A stretch of 64,000 nt of DNA, taken from contig JAPXFQ010002904.1 in the NCBI GenBank assembly GCA_028564705.1, positions 868,001 through 932,000 on the forward strand. Reading direction: 5' to 3'. The notes beneath the pieces were generated by a model. That model saw only the letters and a program-made list of their open reading frames with translations, was not told the DNA's origin and did not search any database. This DNA is from Apricaphanius iberus (taxonomy: Eukaryota; Chordata; Actinopteri; Cyprinodontiformes; Aphaniidae). A program made the position numbers and the translations under genes. Shown here piece by piece: positions 1 through 12,112 of this stretch. Positions within the stretch are counted from its first letter, which is position 1. The number at the start of each line of letters is the position of its first letter.

Positions 1-1321
1 GCTGTCTGAGAAATGACAAGTCGATACGCTCCCTTTGACACGGCGATCATTCCTCATGAATGTTAACAGCCCTATTTCTCTTTTTTTACTCTTCTGCTGT
101 CTGACACACCCCTTGGCACCAATCAAATCCTACACGACAAAGCTGTCAGCCAACATTAGGCCACAGATATTTTCTCTGCAACACCCGGAGCCTGACATAG
201 GTCAATTGTTACTGAAAAATATTACTCTGTGGGTCAACACTTCCTGCATGAGTCACACGCAGAGAGAGAGAGAGACAGCTCTAATGAAATGAAACTTTAT
301 AGTCAGAAAACAGACCCAGAAAATTGAAGACTGGAAATACAGGTATTTTTTTTAATTGGATTATAAAAGTCTGCCAATAGATTTAAAGTAGGTGATGACA
401 TTTGCTGGGAATGCACTTACCTTTTTTAAATATTTTAAATGTGCGGAAACGGTTTCCTTGCTCGCACTTCCTGGAGTCATGTTTTCATCATGAGGTTGCC
501 AAGGGAGAAAGCATAATTTTTAGGAAATCCTTGCTTTTTGCAAAGATCCGGCCAACAAACCATATACAGCAGCTTGCTAAAATCGAAGTAATAATTTCTT
601 CAGAGAAATTTCCCGATGTAATTTTAATACAACCTTGTCATCCAGTGAACATTACAACCAGCCATCTCCATAGCTCTCATTTACAAGATACAAAATGGAC
701 ATGAGGCAGATTATTAGCAGAGTGGCACTGGCTATATTCTACCTTCCATTATAATCATGCACATTTACAATTTTAACCAGATTGCCTTTTGTTTACAATG
801 CTCTTTCAGCATAGAGGGAGACTCAAACATAAGTGATTAATTTGCTGTGCATATGCTCCAAACGTAGCGGGGCAGCTGTGCGAGGTCAGCCGTCTGTGAG
901 CTCTCTGAGACAGGAGAGGAGTAGAGGATAGCATCGCTGGTCAGTTGGTAGTTCATGCCAGATTGAACCCCAAATTTAATCAGTTGTTCCTAGTCCCATT
1001 GTAGACATTTCCTGAAAATTCCATTGAAATCCATCCATAACTTTTTGAGTTATCTCCCTAACAGACAGACAAAGAGACAGATGGCCATGAAAACATTACC
1101 TCCTAATGGAAGTATTAAATCAACTATCTGAAATCCTAATTTATTTAAATGTATCTAAAAAAACATTTCATGTATATGCTTGAACTCACCTGATTCAGTC
1201 TTTATATTAGAACTAAGCAACATACAGATCTGGGCTCTGCAACTCCAGTCCTCAACGGTGAGTGACCTGCAACTTTTGTGTTTCCCTAGTCTAATACACC
1301 TGAATCAAATGGCTAAATTAT
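1..1321. other. Unannotated AT-rich flank
   Basis: I see no gene, RNA gene or intact mobile element here. A short GA-dinucleotide run lies at about 261-274. The open reading frames (85 and 100 codons) show no recognisable domain and look like chance frames. Confidence 0.5.
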
Positions 1322-1329
1322 CTCCCCAG

Positions 1330-2015
1330 TAGAGGGTGACACGGGAATCGTCACTCCCGTCCCGTCCCGATCCCCAAAAAATACTCCCGTCACGTCCCGA
1401 TCACGTGAGAGCCCTCCCGAAAAAATCCAGAGAGAAAGACTCCCGTCCCGACCCGAATCCCATAGATTATTTATTTACCTCCTATGGTGCTCGCTCCCCC
1501 AGCCTCCCTTTAAACCATAGCGTAGCACAGTATCAAAGATAATCTATTTAGCTTTATCTGCCATCTTTAACCATATCCTGCATTCTCGTTGTTTGGCCAC
1601 CTTACCACGTCATGAATGGACACGATTCGTTCGACTCCAAAACTATTAAGAGACACGCATTTTCAGTCGGATATCATGTGCTTACCAGTTTATCCAGGTG
1701 GTGTGGCAACAACGTAGCAGTTTCAGTTTTGGTGCGTGCAGTGTAGTAGACCCGATGGAATTGCATTTTGCAGCGGAGTTAATAACCACACACATTGGCA
1801 CCGCATCGCAGCGTTATTTTTTAAAGCTATTTCCCTGATATCTGACAAGATAAATGTAAAAAAAAATATATTATTTCCGGTTTCCCGTCTGATCCCGTGG
1901 ATTATTTCCTGTCCCGTCCCGATCACGTTACCAACAGTGAAATTGACTCCCGTCCCGCGGGAATCCTGCAGGAATCACGTGACCCATGGGAATTCCGAAG
2001 AATTGTCACCCTCTA
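1330..2015. mobile_element. hAT-like non-autonomous transposon (MITE) with 8-bp target-site duplication
   Basis: A 686-bp element bounded by a perfect 12-bp terminal inverted repeat, TAGAGGGTGACA at the left and its reverse complement at the right. It is flanked by identical 8-bp direct repeats, ctccccag at 1322-1329 and 2016-2023, the duplication length typical of hAT transposases. Subterminal copies of cccgtcccga and cccgtcccgatcacgt occur near both ends in the same orientation (about 1360-1410 and 1910-1930), suggestive of transposase-binding repeats. There is no transposase coding sequence, so it would have been mobilised in trans. The reading frames inside it are not genes. The perfect duplication indicates a fairly recent insertion. 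Confidence 0.88.
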
Positions 2016-2023
2016 CTCCCCAG

Positions 2024-3690
2024 CATGCAGTCAAGTTCCGCAGAGTCTTGCTAAAGGCCTAGCTGACTAGCTGTATGTTAAACCAGGGACACATCTAAAA
2101 GTAGCAGGACACCTGCTTTTGAGGACTGTAGTTGCAGACCCCTGATATAGAATCACTGGTCTTCTTCCTCAGCTTTGTCATGCACCTGGTGTGGCTACTC
2201 TGCTGACCGCGGCCACCACACCAGAAAGCGGTTACCTCGTTTAATAATATAATCCAAGTTTCTACCTTTTCTGTCATTAACTGTTTAATCTACCTAGCTT
2301 TGTGTCTTTCTCAATTCCCACAAACCTGTTTGAGACTCAATTTGTGTTCTCTCTAAAAACATCTCCACAAATAAATCTTTCAGCCCTGACCAAAAACCCT
2401 ACCTGAAACACCCAACCTGCACAAATGTCCTTCCACCAACGCTACCTGCTCCAACCACATTTGCCCTGGATCCTCAGCACATCTCCACACTGCCCACCAT
2501 GGAAACTCAAATGATACTATTCAAAAATATGAGTCCCAGTTTGTTTTTCTACAAAAATACATTTTAATTGCTTTTGTTTGAGTGTTTCTGCATGAGAGTC
2601 AATATCGGAGAGGACGTGCCAAAACCATTCACAGTTCATATGGCAATTTTAAAGCCAGTGCATTGGAATGACTGACATTGACATCCATCTATTAGCATCT
2701 CCTAATGGCTGAGATGATGCAGCTTGATAAGGGGACATTGTAATGACAAGAAGGAATAAAGGAACTCTATGTTAATTGCAAATGAATATTACTAGTACAA
2801 AATTTCACTATATTGAAAATGCATGTTCTCCATATGTCTCGCAGTCTAATATTGTCTCTGTGGCTAATACCACATTTCAAATGGGAAGTTTCAGCCTGGA
2901 TGACCATATTTTTATTTCCTTAAAAGATGTGTCCCTTGGCACGGTCCTGAAACATTTTGACTTTAACTTATTTCAAGTGTGTATTCTCCATGTGGTTAGA
3001 ATGAATAGTTACATAAACTTCAGATGGGTTTCACAAGTACAAAAGTGACGTTAAAATCAGCGTGTCATAATGATTAAACACCATTATAAAATAATAACTG
3101 ATTTTGTGATGTTTTGGAATAAAAACTAATGAAATTAGATAAAAATGACTGAAAAATAAAATCTTGTTATGAAATGTTTTTTACAATTAAATAATGTTTA
3201 ATATTACAATTAAATATTGTTGTATATAAATAAATGCTTCATATTAATACATGTTTTATATAAATATGTTTAATATTAATAAATTTATTTTTAGAGAAAA
3301 ATGAAAAATATTTAATGATAATGAGACTTACATATGAATTCAGTTTATTCCACAATTTCTTTGTCTCATTATATATGTCTATTATTCATTCATGTAGACT
3401 TGTATGTCATAAGGTTTTATTTATTCATTTAATTTGGAGCAGTTTGGTATTTCATAGTTTTTTATCTTTACCCTCCCTGATCAATTTATGAACTCTGATG
3501 AACTCTCACTTTGTACAGCATTTTATAGTTTTTGTGTCCGTGTGGACCAGCAGGATCTTTGGCCTTTTTATCGCGCACAGACACACCTCTGTAAAGCTAC
3601 ATTTGCACTTTAATATCTTGTAAACACAGCTCGGTTGGCAAGTTGGGGTAAGTGCTGCTGGGGATTTAGGGAATTCTATCTCTTATCTGA
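2024..3690. other. Unannotated, very AT-rich around 3.1-3.4 kb
   Basis: No gene or recognisable repeat. About 3130-3330 is extremely AT-rich, with repeated taaat/atatta words but no clean period. A 90-codon frame at 2776-3048 has no recognisable domain. Confidence 0.45.
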
Positions 3691-3839
3691 ATATAAATCA
3701 AAGGGTTTCTTATGGAAACACAGAAAATTAATAACTCATGAAATTATCAACAGGGCTCCAATTCCTCTTACCTAAGAAATAATATTAATTGTTGGGCCAG
3801 ATAATCAGTCTATCTCAAAGATGAGCCCTTTGACCGACG

Positions 3840-4680
3840 TTTTGAAACACACTCAATAAAAGAAGCAGAGAGATTTAACTCAGTTTAAAGGATTTAATAA
3901 CTATGTTAAACACACACAAACAAAATTAGTTAAATCCGGGCTAGTTCGGTCCCTGCTAACTGCTAAGCTAAACGGCTAAGCTACAACGCTACATAAACAA
4001 CTGCCATGTCAACAGAGGGTTTCCCTTCATGTGCTTACGTTGCACGCACATAAGCTTACGCTGCACGCACATGGACAAGAAGAGCACAGGCCGAGAAAAA
4101 AAAAGGGGGGGAAGTAACTTATCAGGAGGAGGAGAGGAGAGGCGAACAGAACGCTGATGGCCGATCAGCACGTGTAGAGTACATTGCTTGTAAACAGCAG
4201 TGATCCACAGCGGGGAAGAGGAATTTGACCCGGACAGGTTTGAAGAGATAAGACGGTCCCAGCCTTTAAGATCCCGAGAGTAGTCAAAGAGAATGGGGCT
4301 CGCGAGCAAGTATTGGTTCAGCTGAAAGATGGAAACTCTCCTTTCACCACGGCAGGGTAACAGAGAGAGTGAACAAATTCCGCTCTGGGTTTTTACACTG
4401 GCTGTTCATCCAGGGACGGCTCTACTGTCTTGTAGTTGACCGGGTGCAGCTGAGTTTGGGTCAGCTCGGAGGAGCGCCGCTGGCGCTCTGAGGAAGGTGT
4501 CGGCTGGCTAGGCGCAAGGGATGCTGGGAGGCTGAGTCCGTATTCGGCTGTCCATTTTGATATCTTGTTACTTCTAGGCCGAACCAACAGTGCCTTGCCC
4601 AGGAGCGCATTGACAGACAGGAGGAAGCTTGAAACTACAATCCTCCAATTGCAAGACAAATGCTGTATCTACTAAGCCAC
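3840..4680. repeat. GC-rich patch of possible LTR-retroelement origin
   Basis: This block is clearly richer in GC than its flanks. It begins near an AATAAA motif at about 3855 and contains a 21-bp-period tandem pair, gcttacg(t/c)tgcacgcacat at 4033-4051 and 4054-4072, plus a poly-A then poly-G run near 4098-4112. A weakly similar short segment (gcaaggga.gctgggag...gagtcc) recurs near 15228-15255. The composition and signals would fit a decayed LTR or an untranslated region, but I could not define TG...CA ends, a primer-binding site or duplications. Treat as an unclassified candidate. Confidence 0.25.
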
Positions 4681-5519
4681 AGTTGGCCTTTTTCCTTGCA
4701 ATCACATCATTGTTCCCTTGTTTTATTTATGTTGAGGAGTGTCTAGGCCAAATGAACTTATAGCTCACATCACTTCTAAGCCCCACAAAACAGGAATTTA
4801 AGTACTTCATTTGATAGCTCTCTGATCAAAAGTTAAAAAAAAAATCATTTGTTAAAGACGTTCAGTTCACCAGAGTCACTCTTTACATTGTTTGACAGAC
4901 ACACAATCACCTAGAACAACATGAGGAAGGTGAAGGTTAATGAAAGGTGTGCCTTTACTCTTGGCTTGTGCCACCCATCACAGATGGAGTCATTGATAAC
5001 ATTCACGCCCACCACCCACTTAACACTGGAAGATTTTGAGGTTGACCCTAGGTTGAGCTATTTTCCTCTAGATAGCAGCTGCAGTACTGAATAGTTTTGT
5101 ATATGCTGACTTTGATATGGTTGTCTTTTTCTTTTGTGAGTAACATAGGATAACATCTTATTGTATGCAAAGATTAAGGAAATACGTTTTTGCTGAAATA
5201 TGCTTTTAATAAAAAAATACATAAATATAAAAAAACATTACTACAGTAACAGACGGAAGCTTAGGCTAAAATAATCTAAAGTGAATACATATCTTTTTTA
5301 TGATAGCATTATAAAAGTGTTTGTGTTGAAAACCTTCTTAGTTTAACTTCTGCTTGGAAGTCAGTTCTGATTGAAGTGATATTTGACGCAACGATAGCCT
5401 TCTTCCTTTGGTGTTGTTACATTACAGTCCTTTTCGATGCACACATTAACATAATATGGTAAACACTTTCACTTTTATTGTTTTCAGTTTTATAGTTCCT
5501 TATCTTAGACATGTACTCA

Positions 5520-6024
5520 TCAGGTTGTAAGCGTATAGGTCCAGGAGGGAACACTTATTCTGGGGGAGCAGAAGTTGTCACCAGACCAGATGGGATGTAA
5601 AGTTCCTACAGCGAGTTCTGGGTCTCCCCTGGGTGTCCTTTCAGTTGGACATATCTGCCAAATCTTTAAAAAGTTGTAGCTAGAAGGCATCCTGATCAGA
5701 TGCTTGAACCAGTTTAACTTACTCCTTTCGATACTGGAAAGCAGCTGCTCTGGTTTGTGCTCCTCCCAGAGCCACCCACACCCCATTTTTAAGGCTGAGT
5801 GTATTTATCCTCCGGAACAAGCTGTGTGTATGAAGGATCTCATTCTTTTGGTCATGATCCATTTCTCATGACCATAGGTGAGGGTCACAACATAGACAGA
5901 CTGGTAAATCAAGAGCTTTTCACAACAATAGAAAGAAGCTGCTTCAACATCACTGCAATTGAAATGCCAATCCATCGATCCTTCTATCATTCCATTTTAC
6001 CATCACTAGTGAACAAGACACCAT
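5520..6024 (-). mobile_element. LINE (non-LTR retrotransposon) ORF2 C-terminal remnant
   Basis: Read on the minus strand, two adjacent frames encode the region after the reverse-transcriptase palm. Frame 5990-5805 contains VYVVTLTYGHEKWIMTKRMR, matching the YxxTLTYGHExWxMTxRxR block common in teleost LINEs. Frame 5786-5520 contains SIERSKLNWFKHLIRMP, matching the IERSQLRWFGHLxRMP block, followed by a CPTxRxPRGxP block. A frame change between the two shows it is dead. The upstream palm-domain half continues at 6963-7330, separated by a TIR transposon. Clade is not assigned. Confidence 0.8.
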
Positions 6025-6962
6025 TGCCCCTTTTCCAATAGGGCTAGTCCAGTCTGGAACAGATAGCTTCAGAACCGTTCTGGCGTGTTTCGATTACCTG
6101 TGTAGGGTCCGAGCCGGCCCCTTTTTTTGGACTACTTCTGCCTTGGTCCGAAGTGTGCCGAAGTGACCCAACACACCCACCTATGGACTGATTGGCGGCG
6201 AGCCCGCTTTGTCAAGGAGGAAGAAGGCTGGTAGATGCTTCAGTAGCAGAGAAGCAGGAGGTCTCTGCGGTGATCAGAGAGCAGGAGGAAGAGTCGGCTA
6301 GATCGGGTTTAAATGCTGGAGTGTCAGACTGAAACCAGCCACAGCTAAACAAACAGCGGGGGAGACAGAGGACGAGGTACCCGCTGTGGCTTTGGCATTT
6401 AGGACATCGGAAAATAATGAATGGCTGATTTTTATCAGGAATGGAGCTGCGGTTTCGGCTGTTTTCACCTTCAACATGCGGGTTGGGGCAGGCCCTGGTC
6501 AGGTAGTGTTAGAGCAGGCCAAGTCAGTGTGTGATAGGCTGGAGAAGCCGCAACGAGCCGAGGTGTTGGGGAGGAAGAAGCCAGTTTAGCAGTTGAGAAG
6601 AAGGAGGTCTCCATGGTGATTACAGAGCTGGAGTCGGCTAGATCAGGCTGGAAGGCTGCAGATTCTGAGTCTCAACAGACTGGATGATCACTGGTTAAAT
6701 CAGTTCTGCCGTAAAGAACACAGATCAGGAGATGGATGCATAAACCAATCGATGTCTAAAAAGTATGAAGTGGAGGTGAGTCACAAGTCCTTTAACTTTT
6801 GAGAGGATCTGTGTTCTCACGATAACTTTGTGACTGCATTTTTCTGGAGCTTTCGTTAAGCTAAGCCCGCCCATGTCCTCGTCCACTGCAGTTCTTCTAA
6901 GAGTGTAATGGAAACACAACCATCCCGTTCGGGTCTAAAGCAACCCTAGTGAAAAAGGGGCA
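6025..6962. mobile_element. TIR transposon (TGCCCCTTTT-type) inserted into a LINE
   Basis: A 938-bp element with imperfect 19-bp inverted termini, TGCCCCTTTTCCAATAGGG at the left and, reversed, TGCCCCTTTTTCACTAGGG at the right. It interrupts a minus-strand LINE whose halves flank it. Inside is a degenerate direct repeat of about 110 bp (roughly 6213-6330 and 6569-6680, sharing gtcggctagatc), so part of the element was duplicated. No transposase motif is seen. The termini resemble hAT-type MITEs of fish, but the target-site duplication is too eroded to prove the superfamily. The 67-codon frame at 6386-6589 is inside the element and is not considered a gene. Confidence 0.68.
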
Positions 6963-7330
6963 CATAACACTTCAACTCCTCCGGTTGAGGCAAAGACTGA
7001 CCCAAAGTGAAGAAGGTGCAGACCACGGCCTCTGACTCAGAAAAGCTGATTCTCAGGTCATGGCTGTGAAATTCAAAAATGAGATCCAAAGGCTCCTAAA
7101 CCAGAATACATTCTTTCCTTGACTACACCTTCAGATCCTGTCCACGTACATTAAAAACAAGATCAGTGACAAAGAGATTGCCCTGGCAGAGTCTTGACAA
7201 GCTCTATGAATAGGCTTCACTTTGTGCAGAGAAATGTGGAAAGAACTCTTGCCTTGTGCATACAAGGATCAGATAACCCTTAAAAGCCACCCAGATAACA
7301 CAAGCATCCGAAGCATCCCACACACTAACT
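6963..7330 (-). mobile_element. LINE RT palm-domain remnant, upstream half of the 5520-6024 copy
   Basis: On the minus strand this DNA aligns by eye with the LINE stretch around the CAGGGC..CCTTTGTCACC motif (QGxPLSP of the RT) and the later CTGAGAATCAGC segment, which precede the TLTYGHE block. The reading frame is destroyed by stops and indels, and the YADD catalytic region is not recognisable. It ends beside a TIR element that separates it from the C-terminal half. Together the two halves form one old truncated insertion. Confidence 0.6.
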
Positions 7331-7449
7331 ACAACATAATAGTTAAATATAAAATATCTGGAGGGATTTAAAGAGACAATATCCAATCAGCCATTCCACT
7401 GTACTAAAAAAAATACTCTACTTAAAATGGAGGAAATTCAATACAACTG

Positions 7450-7600
7450 CCAACATGCCCAGATCCAGTGCTGGGGAGTAAAGGAATACATGTACCGCCA
7501 TTATGTATTTAGAATACAACGTATGAGTCACTGTTTTCTAAAATAGGTGGTGATTTGAATGGATCGCATGGTGTTGTTTCCCTGAAATTGTAGTCAGCTC
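7450..7600. repeat. Fragment of a common teleost repeat (gtgctggggagtaa...)
   Basis: The sequence starting gtgctggggagtaaagga and continuing through tacatgtaccgccattatg resembles the widespread fish repeat with GTGTTGGGGAGTAAC..TACATGTA..CG at its end. Only one end is visible. I cannot assign a superfamily from the sequence alone. Confidence 0.4.
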
Positions 7601-10050
7601 GGATGTGCAGTCTTTATCCTCCAGTCGGACAGGGGGAGCTTGGTCGTGAGATGTTAACAAGATCACATGTTAACATGCGTACAGTCAATGGTACGGTTCT
7701 GTATTTTGCCCCCAAGTGAAATTCTCCAGTAGTACATGCAGTTCGCATGGCAGCCACACTGTTGTCTGCACCAGGATAACTATGGCTTCAATCGTAGCTT
7801 GCGTCCTATAAAGTTTCTTTGGCAATTTTGTACTTTCATACTACCACAAACCCCAACTTGAAAAAAGAAGGACTGGTCTGGAGGCCATAGAGGAACTCAC
7901 ACAGAAGCTTTTGTTTTGATTTCCTTGTTTCAGCATAATTTCAGCGGTCTCTCCAGACCTTTTTAGCGTGCCGAACTTTTCAGCTTGTGTTTAGTGTTGA
8001 ATCTCTCTACCAACTGCTTAAATAATAAAAATCTCTAAGGTGCAAACCCACTTTCCTGCCTGCAATAGCACTAGAAACCACCATTTTTAATAAACAGAAA
8101 TGGGAGTTTGGCATCACCACATCTACACAGAGATGTGGCTTGTTTAATTATCCTCAAACCTAACCTAAATTTCAAACAGTCAAAGTGTAATATCAGCAGC
8201 TAAATCTCCCAGTAGCTAAATCTCCGGGCCTAAGGAGCTCGTTGTGAGCCAACTGGCTAATCCGGAAAGCGTGCGCTCAATCTGAACAGACTGCAGATCA
8301 GATGAGATGACCTGATGAATTTAAATATATCACTAAGCAGAGGAAAATAAATAAATATTGTTGACCTCAGTAGCGAAGAGGGAAAAGTGCAGTACAATGC
8401 CGAATCCCCATCTGACTGGTGACACCAGGGAGTAAACAAATGCCTTATAAGAATCACAAGGTCCATCATGTGAGCAAAATAATTTCAGCAGATGGTTACA
8501 AGGCAATAAAGAGGTACAAAGAAGTAACAACCCTAAAAAAAAGATTAATTAATTGAGAAAACAGGATCTTTAAGGAATTTTTGGAGTTAATGTGTGTACA
8601 GGATAATGTTTAATCCAAGAGAGGGCTCCTAAAGTTAACTTTGAAATTTAAGCTCGTAGAGCCATCCCATTTGTAGACAACACAACCAAGGTACTCTCAG
8701 TGTTTTCCCCTTGGAATATCTCCATCAAAATCTGTCTCAAACAAGTATGGTTATGACAATTGCAAGTCACACTCTCTCTTATGCCTGTTGTTGTTTTTCT
8801 CTGTCTGATTAGCATTCCTCCAGAAAAATATGAAATGCCTAAAGCTTCACATGTGAAAACTTCCTAATCCATGTTGGAATTGGTCAATTATCAGTACTCC
8901 ATACTAAAATTTACTCTATACCCGACAGATCACATTGCAAATTTCTTAATTACTGCTGTTCTGTGGCGTTTTCCACTATCCATGCTCTCCAGTGTCAGTC
9001 CTTTCTGCCAACTGCGATATTAGAGACCTAAACATATACAAAGCATTTTTTGAAGCATTTTTATGTGTATGCATAGGAAATGTATATGTTGTTGTGGCGA
9101 TGTTTTCATCAGAGTTGTGCCATTGTTACAGAGGAAAATCTCCCCGAAAAACAACAAAACAATAACCATGTCTGTTTAATCTGATCAAGCCCCAAATTAG
9201 AGACAGTTTTAATATAAATGGGACAAAAAATATTCCCCATTTATATTATACAATAAAACCAGTGTGTGATATCTGCACAGACACCTTCCCTAGCAATAAA
9301 AACGATGGCTGAGAATGAAACAGACATCGCTCTTCATTCATGTTGATCTGGGATTCCTATTTCTCCCGCTGCCTTCCACTCCTGCTGATTTGCACTTTTA
9401 AACATCAACCCAGTCAAGCAGCATAATTGGTACCATTTGTTCTTTTCCTAAGATGTAGACCCAGTTTTAGTTTCTAAAAAAAAGATGTGTGTCACTGTTT
9501 GTTGTTTATTGACTGTCATGTCATGGTAACCCAGAGTTATGATTACTCTTCTGTTTGATCCAGAAGAAATAAGCTGATTCCTGCAAGCTCTGGTTTGTCC
9601 CACCAAACCAACAAGATGTTTGGAAGAAATTTCCGAAAGCTAATCACCGTTATTTAGGAAATTGACACAAGGGTGAAATTTATATTAAGTGATGGAAATT
9701 CAGATCTATGATCATGGATAATGGAAATGAGTAAAATTCAGACCTCTTTTTTCCCCAGGTTTTTGTAATTTCTAAATAATAAAATTGTTATGGATGTATA
9801 TTATTTAGGGAATTAGTATTAGTATGTGCTAAACAGAAGCTAACCAAGCTATCATACAAAATAAAAGTGTCTTGGTTTAGCAGTGTAAATGTGCTATTTG
9901 ATTTGATCCTATTACTCAAACTTAGCAAAACAAATTTTTTTCAACCCTGCCTCTATCTGGTGCCTACACTTAGATTTCCTCTTTTTCTACAGACCCACAA
10001 AAAAAAAGCAAACAATATTTTTTGTGTAAGTTGTATTTAGTCTAAGTTAT
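7601..10050. other. Unannotated intergenic or intronic DNA
   Basis: Nothing recognisable as a gene. A small direct repeat, agctaaatctcc, occurs twice near 8200-8225. Reading frames at 8257-8530 on the minus strand overlap in different frames and carry no known motif. Confidence 0.4.
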
Positions 10051-10550
10051 TTAAAGTGACAGTGTGTAGTTTTTGCAGTACATCTTTGAAAATAGCCATT
10101 AAAATATTATGTAATAATAATTACGTAAAGCAAACTATTGGCGATATTGTAAAATATGACTTTAAAAATCAGTTTTAAAATACATAGGCGCGAGTCCTCT
10201 TTTCAGGGGAAAGCTATATGAGATGACGTCTTTACTTCTACAAGAGCCCAGACGGACAAAGCGCATGGAACTCGCCCGCTATTAGAACATGGATTTCCCC
10301 TCAAAATGCAAAAAAGTTTCACCATAAATACATTTTTACCTCTTCGCTACTTCCAAGCGATGAAAGAGAAACTGATGTGCTCGTCATGTTGCTGCAAATA
10401 GATAATTCTCAGGAATTGAGCTTTCGAAAACGGCACTAGTTGGACCTCCGTTGTTGAGTTTCTTACTTGAAGACCCAGGTACCGCATGCTTGTGATAATT
10501 TAGGTATGCACCTCCCCCTACTGGCCGAAAGTGACACACTGTGTCTTTAA
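10051..10550. mobile_element. TTAA-flanked MITE (piggyBac-like or similar)
   Basis: A 500-bp element starting TTAAAGTGACAGTGTGTAG and ending, when reversed, TTAAAGACACAGTGTGTCA. The inverted termini match at most positions, and TTAA sits at both outer edges, as expected of a TTAA-specific target-site duplication. The interior has no coding capacity. Its end with ctccccctactggcc resembles the abundant fish family ending in CACTAGAGGGAG-like sequence. piggyBac affinity is inferred only from the TTAA. Confidence 0.62.
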
Positions 10551-10710
10551 CTACAGTAAAACCTAAAATGTGTTATTCATCTGCAAGATAACAAAGATTA
10601 AAAACCTGGCTCGAGAAAATATTTATTTATATGCAAATATATTTTGTATGGAGAAATCTGAGCCATTTATGCATACAATTATTTCAGATCATTGATCCGA
10701 TTGATTGATG

Positions 10711-10730
10711 GACAGACAGACAGACAGACA
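10711..10730. repeat. (GACA)5 microsatellite
   Basis: Five perfect GACA units. Confidence 0.9.
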
Positions 10731-11357
10731 TGCTTGTGTTTGTGTCTATGTGTCTCTGGAAGTGAAAATATTGTGAGGCAGCAGGCATAGTAGGTATATA
10801 AAACCTGCAAAGCTCTGAATGCAATGTCTGGTCAACAGTACTGTATGTGTGCACACGCTCTCTCCTTCCTGTTCCCATGTGAGCTGAACTGTGTGCCAGA
10901 CAGGAATTGCATACATTGTCATCCTGCTGGGACGCAGCACTTGTCCCTGCACCTCGACCATGTGGGAAGATGCGTCTTTGCTAAGACAGGATGGGTGCTC
11001 GGTTAGAGGAGTCATGAAAAACAGCCAGAAGGGAAAAAAACCTTAATATGTGAGATCAGCGAACCTCACAGCTTGTTTTTGAAGCAAGAAAGGGCCCCAC
11101 CTGCTATGTCTGCCCTTTTGCACAGTTTTTATTTCTGTGTTATGTCTGTTTTATCCTAGTCCTATTTCCCCTCTTCAACCCCTCCAACACCAGGACAGTA
11201 GATGAACACAAACACAGAAATCCCAGTTTCACTTCCCTGCGTTCTCTGCCCTGGTTCACAAAAGTAAATCATTTTTTATCACAAACCTATGACCCACATA
11301 TAAAAATGATTTCTTCTGTTGTAAAGATACCGTGACGGAGGAGCTCAGTGATCCAGG

Positions 11358-11361
<4 letters not shown>

Positions 11362-11398
<37 letters not shown>
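11362..11398. repeat. Poly-A tract, 37 A
   Basis: An uninterrupted run of 37 adenines. It could be a mononucleotide microsatellite or the tail of an old retrotransposed copy, but no gene-like or SINE-like body is recognisable upstream. Confidence 0.9.
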
Positions 11399-11401
<3 letters not shown>

Positions 11402-11798
11402 CACAAAATGATCTCTAAAATAACCAAGTCAGAGACCTCAGGTATATCTTTATCTTTTTTGATTTACTCCAGATGGCTATGTGTGCAAGATAGAAGCTTA
11501 TATCAGAATTTTTTTTTGTACAATGTATAAAGTCTTTTTGGTCAGGGGGCATATATTACTTGAAGGAAAGACTTGAGTCTTAACGTGTGTTATCTTATTT
11601 GTTCAATCCAACTCTTTGCATTCCCAAAACTACTATGCATGTAACAGTATGTTTAGCAGGATACATTTTGCAACTTGAATTACTTTAGCAAGTATTCTTT
11701 TTCATGATGAATAACCAATTAAGAAAACTTTTCTAAAACATAATAAGCACTTGAAACAAATAACAGTAATAATTCTCAACATCAAATGGAACCTGTGC

Positions 11799-11844
11799 AA
11801 TGCAGTGTGAACAGAAGAAAATGTTCTTCTGTTCACACCGCATT
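11799..11844. repeat. Short inverted repeat, 19-bp arms, 8-nt loop
   Basis: The left arm aatgcagtgtgaacagaag (11799-11817) and right arm (11826-11844) are reverse complements except for one position. On the minus-strand transcript that position would be a G.U wobble, giving a fully paired 19-bp stem. It is shorter than usual microRNA precursors. It could be a snap-back duplication or a transposon end pair. Confidence 0.85.
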
Positions 11845-12112
11845 CTTCTCTTATGAGAAAATTGTCTATATTTTTAAAAAAACTTGATTTGGCTGATGGA
11901 TTTTTGAGTAGTTACCCCAAATATTTCTTCCACAATCTAGATTAGATCGCTTCTGACCTTTGACTTTAAATATAAGCAAAACAGCAAAGCAAAGACGTGC
12001 ATGTGATGAAGTGAAATAGATTTATAGACAGATTTGTGTACCCTAAATTACTAAACAAGAATTTTGGAACCAGAAAAACAGGGGGCAATAATAGAGCCTA
12101 TAGAGGTGCACT

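Noticed and set aside
6386..6589. 67-codon ORF as a small gene
   Set aside because: It falls inside a non-autonomous TIR transposon and shows no domain.
11799..11844. microRNA precursor
   Set aside because: The stem is only 19 bp with an 8-nt loop, too short for usual Drosha/Dicer processing, and there is no known seed.
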